A stretch of 50,744 bases of DNA from Trichormus sp. M33_DOE_039 (lineage in GTDB: Bacteria > Cyanobacteriota > Cyanobacteriia > Cyanobacteriales > Nostocaceae). The DNA lies in the NCBI GenBank assembly GCA_015296085.1, contig DVDT01000041.1:1-50744 (forward strand). Direction: 5' to 3'. The notes under the pieces are model-generated. The model was not told where the DNA came from, ran no database searches, and saw only the letters and a program-made list of their open reading frames with translations. Shown here piece after piece: positions 9,929 through 17,800 of the stretch; position 1 is the first letter of the stretch; each line of letters starts with the position of its first letter. Both the position numbers and the translations under genes were made by a program.

Positions 9929-11722
9929 CTATATATCTAAATAAGTACAATAGCGATCGCGCCCCTGTTCTTTGGCATTGTACAGTGCTTTATCGGCTGA
10001 AGCGATGATGGTATCTGGCTTGATGTTGCAATTGGGGATGACACAAGTAATACCTAAACTCAGTGTGACGATATCCTTAATATCAGACTGTGCATGGGGG
10101 ATGGCCTGAGCGTGAATTGCTTGTTGAATAGTTTGTGCTACTTTGATTGCTCCTTGTAAGTCAGTATTGGGAAGGAGTACCGAAAACTCTTCTCCTCCAT
10201 AACGCGCTACTAGATCAGCAGGACGATGAACTGTCTGTTGCAGTGTTTGCCCTATTTTGATGAGACAATGATCGCCTCCAAGATGACCATAGTAGTCGTT
10301 GTAAGATTTGAATTTATCAACATCCAATAAAATCAGTGACAGGGGTTGTTGTTCTTGTGCAAGACGTTTCCATTCTGCTTGCAGTCGTCCATCGAAGCAG
10401 CGACGATTAGCGACCTGAGTCAAACCATCTAGATTTACCAGTTGTTCTAGTTTCTGATTTGCATATTCTGCTTTTTCTTTAGCAATTATTGACTGTGCTG
10501 TTCTCTCTTGTACCTGTTGTTCCAAGGTTTCAAAAGATGTTTGTAACTGAAGTGCCATGTTGTTAAATGATTTCGCTAGTTGACCTATTTCGTCTTTTGA
10601 GCTAATTTCGGCACGGATATCTAAGTTACCTGCGGTATATTGAGAAACTATATTGGTAAGATAAATTATTGGCTTTGTTAGTAGTTGCCCAATAGCAAAA
10701 GCAATGATTGTCACTACTGAAGCAATAATTGCAAATAAAAACATTGCGTCACGAATTTGCTTTTCTACAGGTGCTAGGGCAACAGCAAGGGGCTGTGCAA
10801 ACAATACAGACCAAGGTTTATATTGTAACCGAGCGATCGCAATCAGATTAATCTGATTGCCTGTTGCTTCTAAAGGTGCAATTAAATACGGCTGTTTATC
10901 ATCTAATGCTTGCTTAAGTGTTGACTCATTAGTTGCCAATTCTTTAACAGGAGAATTAGGTAAACGCCCTTTACTTTGTAATTCATTTACAACATCCAAA
11001 GGCAGGGATACAATGGATTTAAAAAGTAGTTTTTGTTCAGTGCTATGTGCCAGATAAATATTGTTTTCATCCAAAAGAATAGCAAAAGATTTTAACCCAG
11101 CACGTTCAGTTTGTCGAGTTACTAATTGCTGAACAACGGTAGCATTGTATGAAACACGTAATACACCTAATATATCTCCCTTGGCATTGCGAACCGGACT
11201 ACTAAAAAACAGGGTAACAAGGTCAGGAATTGTTGGCGATCGCTTCATGCTAGAAACAAAGGATAAGCCAGTTTGCAGTGGTTGTTTAAAATAATTTTCT
11301 ACTGATTCGTCTTTGCCAATGCTCGATGTATCTGTATCCAATACATTTTTTCCGTTTAAATCGAGCAAAGAGTATGAGAGAATGTTGAGCATATCTTTGC
11401 GACTAAGACGGCTTAATGTTTCTGTTGCCAATTGCATTTCGGGGCTATCATTCCGCTGTTGTGGAGTGAGGCTGAGGTAGCGTGCCAAACCTGGTAAAAT
11501 CGCCTCTACGCGCACAGCATTAAGATTTCCATCAATAAAGGCATCTATTCTATTAGCAGTTTCCATAGCTGCTACAGATAAAGCCTGTTTTGCATTGTCA
11601 GTAAGCGCGTTTTCTGTTGTCTGTTTGTTGATAAATGCCAATAAAAGCAACGGAATCAAAGCCACAATGAGAAACGAGGCGATCAACTTTCTACGAATTC
11701 CACCCAAAAAAGTCTGCTGCAT
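9929..11722 (-). CDS. Cache-HAMP-GGDEF membrane diguanylate cyclase
   Basis: A 597-residue protein with TM1 at about 13-31, a ~285-residue extracytoplasmic dCache-type sensor, TM2 at about 319-342, a HAMP domain (LTKPIIYLTNIVSQYTAGNL, then SSKDEIGQLAKSFNNMA), a coiled coil (LEQQVQERTAQS) and a C-terminal GGDEF domain. The active site is GGEEF at 509-513, and an RxxD inhibitory site (RPAD, 500-503) sits five residues before it, so an active, product-inhibited c-di-GMP synthase is expected. It starts nine bases after the stop of the upstream binding-lipoprotein gene, so the two are almost certainly co-transcribed and probably form a sensory pair. Confidence 0.92.
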   Translation of the reverse strand: MQQTFLGGIRRKLIASFLIVALIPLLLLAFINKQTTENALTDNAKQALSVAAMETANRIDAFIDGNLNAVRVEAILPGLARYLSLTPQQRNDSPEMQLATETLSRLSRKDMLNILSYSLLDLNGKNVLDTDTSSIGKDESVENYFKQPLQTGLSFVSSMKRSPTIPDLVTLFFSSPVRNAKGDILGVLRVSYNATVVQQLVTRQTERAGLKSFAILLDENNIYLAHSTEQKLLFKSIVSLPLDVVNELQSKGRLPNSPVKELATNESTLKQALDDKQPYLIAPLEATGNQINLIAIARLQYKPWSVLFAQPLAVALAPVEKQIRDAMFLFAIIASVVTIIAFAIGQLLTKPIIYLTNIVSQYTAGNLDIRAEISSKDEIGQLAKSFNNMALQLQTSFETLEQQVQERTAQSIIAKEKAEYANQKLEQLVNLDGLTQVANRRCFDGRLQAEWKRLAQEQQPLSLILLDVDKFKSYNDYYGHLGGDHCLIKIGQTLQQTVHRPADLVARYGGEEFSVLLPNTDLQGAIKVAQTIQQAIHAQAIPHAQSDIKDIVTLSLGITCVIPNCNIKPDTIIASADKALYNAKEQGRDRYCTYLDI

Positions 11723-11731
11723 AACTTTATA

Positions 11732-12712
11732 CTAGGAGGGAGGGTTCAAGAAAGAAGAATTGAACAAACTTTTTAACTCAGGAAGGCGCGTTATGTTTCC
11801 AGCGCGAATAAAAAAGTCTGCATATATCTTGGCAGTTTTGTAGATGGAGTTAGGGTTGGTAGATTGAAATAATTTTTGATTGTCACCTAAATCAGTTAGG
11901 TGTAATCCCTCCAGAGAGGTTGTATTGCTAGGAATTTTTAACACTTTGCTGATGATAGCGTTTCCTTCCTGAATATTTGCTTGCCAGTAGTTTACTGCTT
12001 GCAGCCATGCTCGCACAAATGCACGAACATCTTCGGGGCGATCGCGGATTATCTCTTTGCGAAAGACAATCAGATCTAAAATCAAGCCAGGGGTTTGTTT
12101 GCTGGTAAATAAAATATGTCCCCCTGATTTCATAGCTTCAGAAAGATGGGGTTGCCAAGTGTGTCCGGCTTGAATAACATTATTTTTTAGACGTTGAGGA
12201 ATTTCTGAAGCCTCTAATTTAACCAAGTTCACATCATCGCTGGTTAAGTTAGCTTTTTTCAACATCTCAGTCACGAAAACTTCGCTAAAACCGCCTAGAT
12301 TTGCACCCAGCTTTTTACCTTTCAAGTCAGCAACGGTTTTAATTTCTGATTGGGCAACTACTACATCTGCCCCTGTTGATTCATTTACAACCATCACGCC
12401 TTGTATATCTGGATTTGTGGCACTCAAGATAATAAAACTGCCCAAGGAAGATATAACACCATCATACTTACCCGCACTGAAATTTGCTGCTTCTAATCGG
12501 ATGTATCGTTTATGAGTTATTTCCACATCTACCCCTTGGGCTTTGAAGAATCCTTTTTGTTGAGCAATGATGGCTGGATAGTCCCCAACAAAATATCCAG
12601 ATGTTATTTTCAAGGGAGGGCGTTTTAATTCTGTTTGTGTCCAAGTATGACAAGCAAATAGCAAATAGGAACTAATGAGATAAATACTAATATATTTGAG
12701 TATTTTAAACAT
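11732..12712 (-). CDS. Solute-binding lipoprotein (NMT1/SsuA-like)
   Basis: A 326-residue periplasmic binding protein with lipobox LLFAC (Cys21). It has the type-2 binding fold pattern of the NMT1/THI5/SsuA group: ITSGYFVGDYPAIIAQQKGF at the start, then FSAGKYDGVISSLGS, VADLKGKKLGANLGG and FVRAWLQAVNYWQ. Relatives bind sulfonates, nitrate, thiamine precursors or taurine for ABC uptake. No ATPase or permease gene accompanies it; its only partner is the diguanylate cyclase nine bases downstream. Inference: it works as a ligand-presenting co-receptor for that cyclase. The ligand is unknown. Confidence 0.85.
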   Translation of the reverse strand: MFKILKYISIYLISSYLLFACHTWTQTELKRPPLKITSGYFVGDYPAIIAQQKGFFKAQGVDVEITHKRYIRLEAANFSAGKYDGVISSLGSFIILSATNPDIQGVMVVNESTGADVVVAQSEIKTVADLKGKKLGANLGGFSEVFVTEMLKKANLTSDDVNLVKLEASEIPQRLKNNVIQAGHTWQPHLSEAMKSGGHILFTSKQTPGLILDLIVFRKEIIRDRPEDVRAFVRAWLQAVNYWQANIQEGNAIISKVLKIPSNTTSLEGLHLTDLGDNQKLFQSTNPNSIYKTAKIYADFFIRAGNITRLPELKSLFNSSFLNPPS

Positions 12713-13177
12713 ATATATCTACCCTAATCAAAGCAATGCGTAAAACCACGATCAGTAGAGGAGTTACCCTTACATGGTAAGTGAGCTTTTTGTCGCTATG
12801 GTAATTTCCAAATTCTCATAGTCTTGTCTTCACAAGTACTAACCAGCTTTTTACCATCAGGACTAAAACCACAGTAAAAACCTCAATCGTGTAGCTTATA
12901 GTACCTGGGTTTGAGTTTTGAACAGTTGGCGATAATCAAAGGTTAAGCCTTCGGCGATCACACTGCTCGAAAAAACTTTGTGATCTATTGATTTTCAGTA
13001 TAATGCTCGTATGTTCGGGAATCTAAATACCAATTAAGTAAGGCTAGTGCCAGGCAAAATATAGGACAACTGATCACACTAGGCCTCTGGCACAAATCAA
13101 GACAACAGAGCCAGTTCACAATTGAGAAATCGAGCAATTAAGTTGCAACCTCAACCTTGTTCCCTACATCCCTGTTT
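12713..13177. other. Intergenic region with a WD40 fragment
   Basis: Contains the WD40 remnant at 12796-12882 and a loose inverted repeat (GTGCCAG near 13049 with CTGGCAC near 13087). It is otherwise AT-rich. The promoter of the binding-lipoprotein gene should lie at its left end. Confidence 0.4.
12796..12882 (-). pseudogene. Remnant of a WD40-repeat gene (last blade)
   Basis: The minus strand reads FSPDGKKLVSTCEDKTMRIW followed by KLP and a stop, the classic end of a WD40 blade. Only 28 codons are open: an in-frame TGA lies just upstream and nothing WD40-like is seen further out. It is the decayed 3' end of a lost WD-repeat gene. Confidence 0.75.
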
Positions 13178-14209
13178 TTAACTCTCTGATACCCAACAAA
13201 TTCGATTTCGCCCTTGGGCTTTAGCTTGATAAAGGGCTTTGTCCGCCGCTGCAATTAAATCCGAAGGTGAAACTTCCCATCCAGGAGTCATAGTTGCTAC
13301 ACCCATACTGAGGGTAAGATACTGACTCACAGTAGACTTTTCATGGAAAATTCGTAAATTGCTCACGCCATTGTGCATAGATTGAGCAACGTGAATTGAA
13401 CCTGCTGCATGAGTATCTGGCATGATTACAGCAAATTCTTCACCACCGTAACGTGCTACCAAATCTCGATGTTTTTCCGCTGTATGACTTAATACAGTAC
13501 CAACTTTTTGTAAACAAACATCCCCTGCTGGATGACCATAACAATCGTTATAAAACTTAAAAAAATCAATGTCGCACAAAATTAGCGATAAGGGTGAACC
13601 TGTTTGCGCTAGATTGATCCACTGTGTATTCAAATAGTTATCAAAGCGACGGCGATTAGCCAACCCAGTTAAGCCATCCACATTAGCTAGTTCTTGCAAA
13701 GCTAAGTTTGCTGCTTCCAACTGTTTATATACTTGTGCTTGTTGTAATAGTCTACGCAGACGCAAACGTAGAACTGCCCAATGAATTGGTTTAGTAATGT
13801 AATCTGTTGCTCCTGCTTCAAAAGCACGATCTACGGATTCTTCATCATTTAAGCTAGTAATCATTAATATCGGAGTTCTCTCCCATAATTTGGAGATGAT
13901 CATACTATCCAAGCCAGAATCAGTATCTATATTAGCTAAAGCTGAAATTAAATTGTTTCGAGCAATTTGTACTAGTTGCTTGCAGCAAGTAAAGCCGTCC
14001 ATGATGGGCATCACAGCATCCAACAAGACTATATCTGGTTTGACGGCCTCATAGGCATCTATACACTGCTTGCCATCTGTCACCTCAATTACTCGATAGC
14101 CTTCTTGCTCCATCACTTTACGCAACATTGTTCGGATGGTAGTGTCATCATCAGCCACCAAAATTACAGGAGGTTGTTTAGTAAGAGAATATGGGCTTAT
14201 GCGTGACAT
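13178..14209 (-). CDS. Receiver-GGDEF response regulator (PleD/WspR type)
   Basis: A 343-residue protein from the ATG at 14209; a TTG at 14284 would add 25 residues without domain content. The receiver domain at about 13-165 has acidic ADDD, phosphoacceptor Asp64 in IVLLDAVMP, and MITS and ITKP motifs. It is longer than usual because about 20 residues (NNLISALANIDTDSGLDSM region) are inserted before beta-4. The GGDEF domain carries an intact GGEEF at about 255-259. The inhibitory RxxD is altered to KHRD, so product inhibition may be weak. It is expected to make c-di-GMP when phosphorylated. No partner kinase is adjacent; sasA is about 3.4 kb away and oppositely oriented. Confidence 0.9.
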   Translation of the reverse strand: MSRISPYSLTKQPPVILVADDDTTIRTMLRKVMEQEGYRVIEVTDGKQCIDAYEAVKPDIVLLDAVMPIMDGFTCCKQLVQIARNNLISALANIDTDSGLDSMIISKLWERTPILMITSLNDEESVDRAFEAGATDYITKPIHWAVLRLRLRRLLQQAQVYKQLEAANLALQELANVDGLTGLANRRRFDNYLNTQWINLAQTGSPLSLILCDIDFFKFYNDCYGHPAGDVCLQKVGTVLSHTAEKHRDLVARYGGEEFAVIMPDTHAAGSIHVAQSMHNGVSNLRIFHEKSTVSQYLTLSMGVATMTPGWEVSPSDLIAAADKALYQAKAQGRNRICWVSES

Positions 14210-14353
14210 GAGTTGCGTTCCACGGGAATTCTCTGAATGTTGAGGAGGAGCAAACCTAGAACAATATTGTTCCTGGTAAATCAATCACCTGTAAGCGAGT
14301 TTTAGGGAAAATGAGCTACTGTCAGGTGAGTCACCAATTAGGGATGAGAATAA

Positions 14354-14602
14354 TTACTTAGTGTTGATCAGATTACAAGCAATTCGCAAAATATCTTCAG
14401 CTAATTTACCCCTGAGCGGAGATAGTATTAATCTCTGGTTGAATAATGTGTGTAAATATTGACTATTGTTTATGCAATCGCCTAAAAATAATCTCTCACT
14501 GAGTGATATGGGAATTTTGAGCCAGCACCTATCTAATCTAGCCATGAAACTTGTTGGGATAATAAACGGTTCGATCATGTTTAACCAAGAGAAAAGCATC
14601 AT
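14354..14602 (-). CDS. Doubtful small ORF
   Basis: An 82-codon frame with no recognised domain, no strong ribosome-binding site (GAGGG is 18 bases away) and three cysteines. It lies in the same orientation as the response regulator downstream. It could be a real lineage-specific gene, a remnant, or chance. Listed only because the flanking stretch is otherwise empty. Confidence 0.25.
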   Translation of the reverse strand: MMLFSWLNMIEPFIIPTSFMARLDRCWLKIPISLSERLFLGDCINNSQYLHTLFNQRLILSPLRGKLAEDILRIACNLINTK

Positions 14603-15566
14603 ACTAGCTTGTGTAGACCCTCTGTAAATTTATATAGAAAATGAAGGTATTGATGAACTTAATGCTCATTGTTAACCATGCTAAGAATTGTTACTTTTAT
14701 ATTTCCCGCTTGATAGTATTTAATTGCGCTCACCAGTAAAACTTCAAATCCCGGCATGATATCTTTACAGACTAGTTACAGTCACTTTAGATACTCAGCA
14801 CTAAAAATTAAATTTACTGCTAGATGATATTAACAAATCCGTCTAAGCCTTATATTGAGTAGCTGTCACTAAATCACCATCTTTAAAAAGCCTATTTTAG
14901 AAATATATAAATAACTACATCAATTACATTGTTTTATTAATTTTACAATAATAAAACTTAACTGTATTTTATGCCAATCGCCTAAGTAAAGTTACTGAAA
15001 GCATACAAATCATTTCGGGTTTTAGTGATAGTATTAGTAGTGTGAGCAGGCTAAAATATTGCTTTAGAGCGAAATAAAGTTAACCAGCGATGTCAGTAGT
15101 GGGGTGGAATTCATGATCGTTAGCCTCAAGCGGAAGATAGTACCCTGCTGAATTGAAAAAGGAAACAGGGAGTGGAGAATGGGGCATAAAAAAAGAGAAC
15201 TTCATCTTTGGCTATGAAGCTTGTTTGATAAGAGGATGCTTTGCAAGGGTTAGCTACGGCTTTAGGCACTTATTGATCTACCTAAACCTCCTGAAAAAGA
15301 TATAAACTTCTCCAAGCTCGTGGAGTTGCTACAAGTCAATAAAGCCTTTCGGTCGTCATTGATGGAGAAACTCTCAAGACCTCACCACCTAAACTTCTGT
15401 GTGGCTACCGCTACTCTAAAAGCAATACACTGCCTCTGTTTTTGCAAGGGAATTTAAAAAACTATTTAATAGATTACTCAAAGCTTTTAAAATATTTTCT
15501 AAATACTGCCTTGTCTTAACAACCAGTATTCACCATATTCAATTACTAATTAAATATATTTTCTGT
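14603..15566. other. Long spacer without recognised genes
   Basis: About 960 bases. The left half is very AT-rich. The right half (15180-15460) is more balanced but broken by stops in the frames read, and I could not recognise a transposase or other remnant in it. No tRNA, strong hairpin or tandem repeat stands out. It probably includes the promoter of the CRR7-like gene. Confidence 0.4.
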
Positions 15567-15827
15567 ATGCCAGACCCATTAATGTACCAGCAAGAAAACT
15601 TTGTTGTACTAGAGACAAATCAACCAGAACAATTTCTCACAGCCGCAGAATTATTAACGAAACTCAAAGACGAATTGCAAAAAATTGATTTTAATGATTT
15701 GTCATTAGAGTTACAAAAATTTAATTCTTTAGATGATCAAGCCCAACATTTAATTGATACAAGTTGTGAGTTAGATGTTGGAGTAGGCAGATATTTACAA
15801 TGGTATGCAGTGCGTTTAGAGAAGTAA
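15567..15827 (+). CDS. CRR7-like NDH-1 assembly/stability protein
   Basis: An 86-residue soluble acidic protein beginning MPDPLMYQQENFVVLETNQP, with FLTAAELLTKLKDEL and a C-terminal GRYLQWYAVRLEK. This matches the CHLORORESPIRATORY REDUCTION 7 family shared by cyanobacteria and plastids, which is needed to build or stabilise the NDH-1/NDH complex of cyclic electron flow. Length is normal for cyanobacterial members. It stands alone with no NDH genes nearby. The assignment is by recalled family resemblance. Confidence 0.72.
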   Translation: MPDPLMYQQENFVVLETNQPEQFLTAAELLTKLKDELQKIDFNDLSLELQKFNSLDDQAQHLIDTSCELDVGVGRYLQWYAVRLEK

Positions 15828-16182
15828 GTCTGGAATGGGAAAACTTGTCGTTGTGATAGCGCAAGAGAGCAAAAAATTTGAGATTTTAGAGTTTGGATTG
15901 ATATCCTCATCGCTTCGAGTGGGACTCCTGCGTCAATAACACTGCTGAGAGTAGAGGTTACACTCTTTGGATAGACCGGATATGAAGCCTAAGACCTGAA
16001 CCAAAATATCACCAATCTGTCTTGAAAAGTTGAGCCACTACGTAGCTACTGCTACGCTAACACCAACGCAGTGGCTCACCACCTACAGGAATTTGGTCTC
16101 CGACATGCTGCGCGTAGCTTGCTTCCCCAGAGGGGTACGCAAAATCCAAAGTTGAATTACCTAATTTCCGATGCCCAATTAA
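15828..16182. other. Spacer with dispersed repeats
   Basis: Carries an imperfect inverted repeat (TGAGCCACTACG at 16031-16042 with CGCAGTGGCTCA at 16067-16078) enclosing CGTAGCTACTGCTACGCTAA. A second repeat-like phrase follows at about 16101-16140 (CATGCTGCGCGTAGCTTGCT, then CCCCAGAGGGGTACGC), both typical of Nostoc dispersed palindromes. It lies between convergent genes. Confidence 0.55.
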
Positions 16183-16734
16183 TTATGATTGACCATCAGT
16201 AATCAGTGTTAATTCAATTTGACTGTCAGTGAGTTGTTTAATTATTACTTTTATTCCTGGGCCAAAATATTTAGTCATCTTTTCTTGCTTTTGCTGCCAA
16301 TCACTAAGTTCTATAGACGGTGAATCAAATTCTAAAATTAAGGTATAAGCACCATCAATTTCTGTTTCCCGTAACCCCGTAAGTACTGGTCTTTCGTCAT
16401 CTGATGGACTTAAACCTAAATATGAAAGTGCGCTATCTAAATGAGCATTCTGCCCATAGCAATAGCGAGTGACATCTTTACGAATTTTATTTTGTGTGAC
16501 AGTTGCTTGCTGTTGTCGCAATACTAAAACAGAAGGTGGTGTCGGTTGGCTAAAGGGAATAGGTTTAAGTTCATTAGCTTTGAGTGCTAGTCCCCCCAGC
16601 AATAGTGGAAAGCCATAGAAAAATCCGACTAAATTGAGTGTGGCGTTATCAGCAGCATAGGCAACGAAGCCTACGAGAGTCAGGATTCCACCGACGCTTA
16701 AACCAAGAGTCCCCAAAGAAATTTGGCGTAACAT
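16183..16734 (-). CDS. DUF2854 membrane protein
   Basis: A 183-residue protein with two closely spaced N-terminal membrane helices (about 5-27 and 32-52, the hairpin SLGTLGLSVGGILTLVGFVAY and LNLVGFFYGFPLLLGGLAL), then a soluble domain with RQQQATVTQNKIRKDVTRY, YGQNAHLDSALSYLGL and a beta-rich tail. This layout fits DUF2854, a family of cyanobacteria and plants with no known function. The start places the first helix right after MLRQI. Confidence 0.72.
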   Translation of the reverse strand: MLRQISLGTLGLSVGGILTLVGFVAYAADNATLNLVGFFYGFPLLLGGLALKANELKPIPFSQPTPPSVLVLRQQQATVTQNKIRKDVTRYCYGQNAHLDSALSYLGLSPSDDERPVLTGLRETEIDGAYTLILEFDSPSIELSDWQQKQEKMTKYFGPGIKVIIKQLTDSQIELTLITDGQS

Positions 16735-16886
16735 AATCCCAGGATAGTATAAATTCTTAACACATCAAATTTCATTATCGGTCTAAATTATTTGATGCGA
16801 TCGCTAATTGTGTAATTTGGGATCAGTTACAAGTAGTCTTTTTTGCGCTAACTTTAGATTTGAAGAGAATACGAGGAGAGAAAACA

Positions 16887-17066
16887 ATGGATTTACAGAC
16901 TCTTAAAGAGCGAATTGCAGTCGTTCAAAGTAAACGCGAGTATTTACTGAGCCTTTTAGAGCAACCCAACCTAGGCATTTTGAGAGTTGACGTGAATCAA
17001 GCGTTAGAAGAACTAGATGAGTTGATTGAAGAATTTAGGCGGACTATTCCACAAACAGAAAATTAA
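16887..17066 (+). CDS. Small helical protein of unknown function
   Basis: A 59-residue protein starting MDLQTLKERIAVVQSKREYL. The ATG at 16887 follows AGGAGAG (16874-16880) at good spacing, which decides it over a TTG at 16860. It appears wholly helical and acidic, with heptad-like Leu/Ile spacing and a second helix NQALEELDELIEEFRRT, suggesting a helical hairpin or coiled-coil dimer. No family was recognised. Confidence 0.65.
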   Translation: MDLQTLKERIAVVQSKREYLLSLLEQPNLGILRVDVNQALEELDELIEEFRRTIPQTEN

Positions 17067-17077
17067 AAGGGCAGAGG

Positions 17078-17213
17078 CCAGAAGTTAAGGGCTAGAGGTT
17101 ATTATTTTGGCTTAATAGGGAATACACTAACAATACTTTTTTCAATCCAGTTAATCACATGCAATCTGACACCCAATGATGATAAACTCTATTACCTAGC
17201 TCTTAACTTCTGG
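17078..17213. repeat. Inverted repeat between convergent genes
   Basis: CCAGAAGTTAAGGGCTAG (17078-17095) and CTAGCTCTTAACTTCTGG (17196-17213) are complementary at 17 of 18 positions around a ~100-base loop. It could serve as a two-way terminator or be a small non-autonomous element. Confidence 0.6.
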
Positions 17214-17230
17214 TTTCTAACTTCTTTTTT

Positions 17231-17647
17231 CTACTTAGAAATAGAACCATTCTCTGCACTTTTTCCTAGCTGTCTGACTAAAGCAACCAGTTCATTGGTT
17301 GGGACATCTTTTTTGCAAACTTCGTCAAAGTTGCGCATAGTTTTTTTATCAGGTAAATGGGCTTCTTCCACTGAGGAATAAGCCAATATCTGAGTATGAG
17401 GAGAGATAGCTTTAATCTCTCCAGAAGCAATCCAACCATCCATCACTGGCATCTGTAAATCAAGGACAATGACATCAGGATGGCAAACCTTGACCATTTC
17501 TATAGCTTCTTGTCCGTTGCTGGCTGAACCCACTACTTGAATATTTTCCTGACCCGCAAAAGCTAATTGTAAAGTTAAGCGAGTCAGTTCGTGATCATCA
17601 ACCACTAGAACCCGTAAGGTAGAAGACTCACAAGAGATCATTAACAT
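17231..17647 (-). CDS. Single-domain response regulator (CheY-like)
   Basis: A 138-residue receiver without an output domain. It has acidic VVDDHE near residues 16-20, phosphoacceptor Asp63 in VIVLDLQMPVMDGW, a Ser in AYSS where Thr/Ser is required, and the conserved Lys in CKKDV. The opening resembles NarL-type receivers (DDHELTRLTLQLAF), but no helix-turn-helix follows. It probably acts by protein contact or phosphotransfer. No kinase is adjacent; ppk lies 150 bases upstream in the same orientation. Confidence 0.88.
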   Translation of the reverse strand: MLMISCESSTLRVLVVDDHELTRLTLQLAFAGQENIQVVGSASNGQEAIEMVKVCHPDVIVLDLQMPVMDGWIASGEIKAISPHTQILAYSSVEEAHLPDKKTMRNFDEVCKKDVPTNELVALVRQLGKSAENGSISK

Positions 17648-17800
17648 TCCAGGGAAAAATTAAATACGATAATTCCTCTAGTGTATGGGAAGAAATACTA
17701 ATAATTACTCTATCCTATGGTTGAATAGTGGATCTATAACCATAGGAATTCATGAAACTTCAGGTAAAAAATTGAAGTTTTGATAAAGAACAGACTTGAT

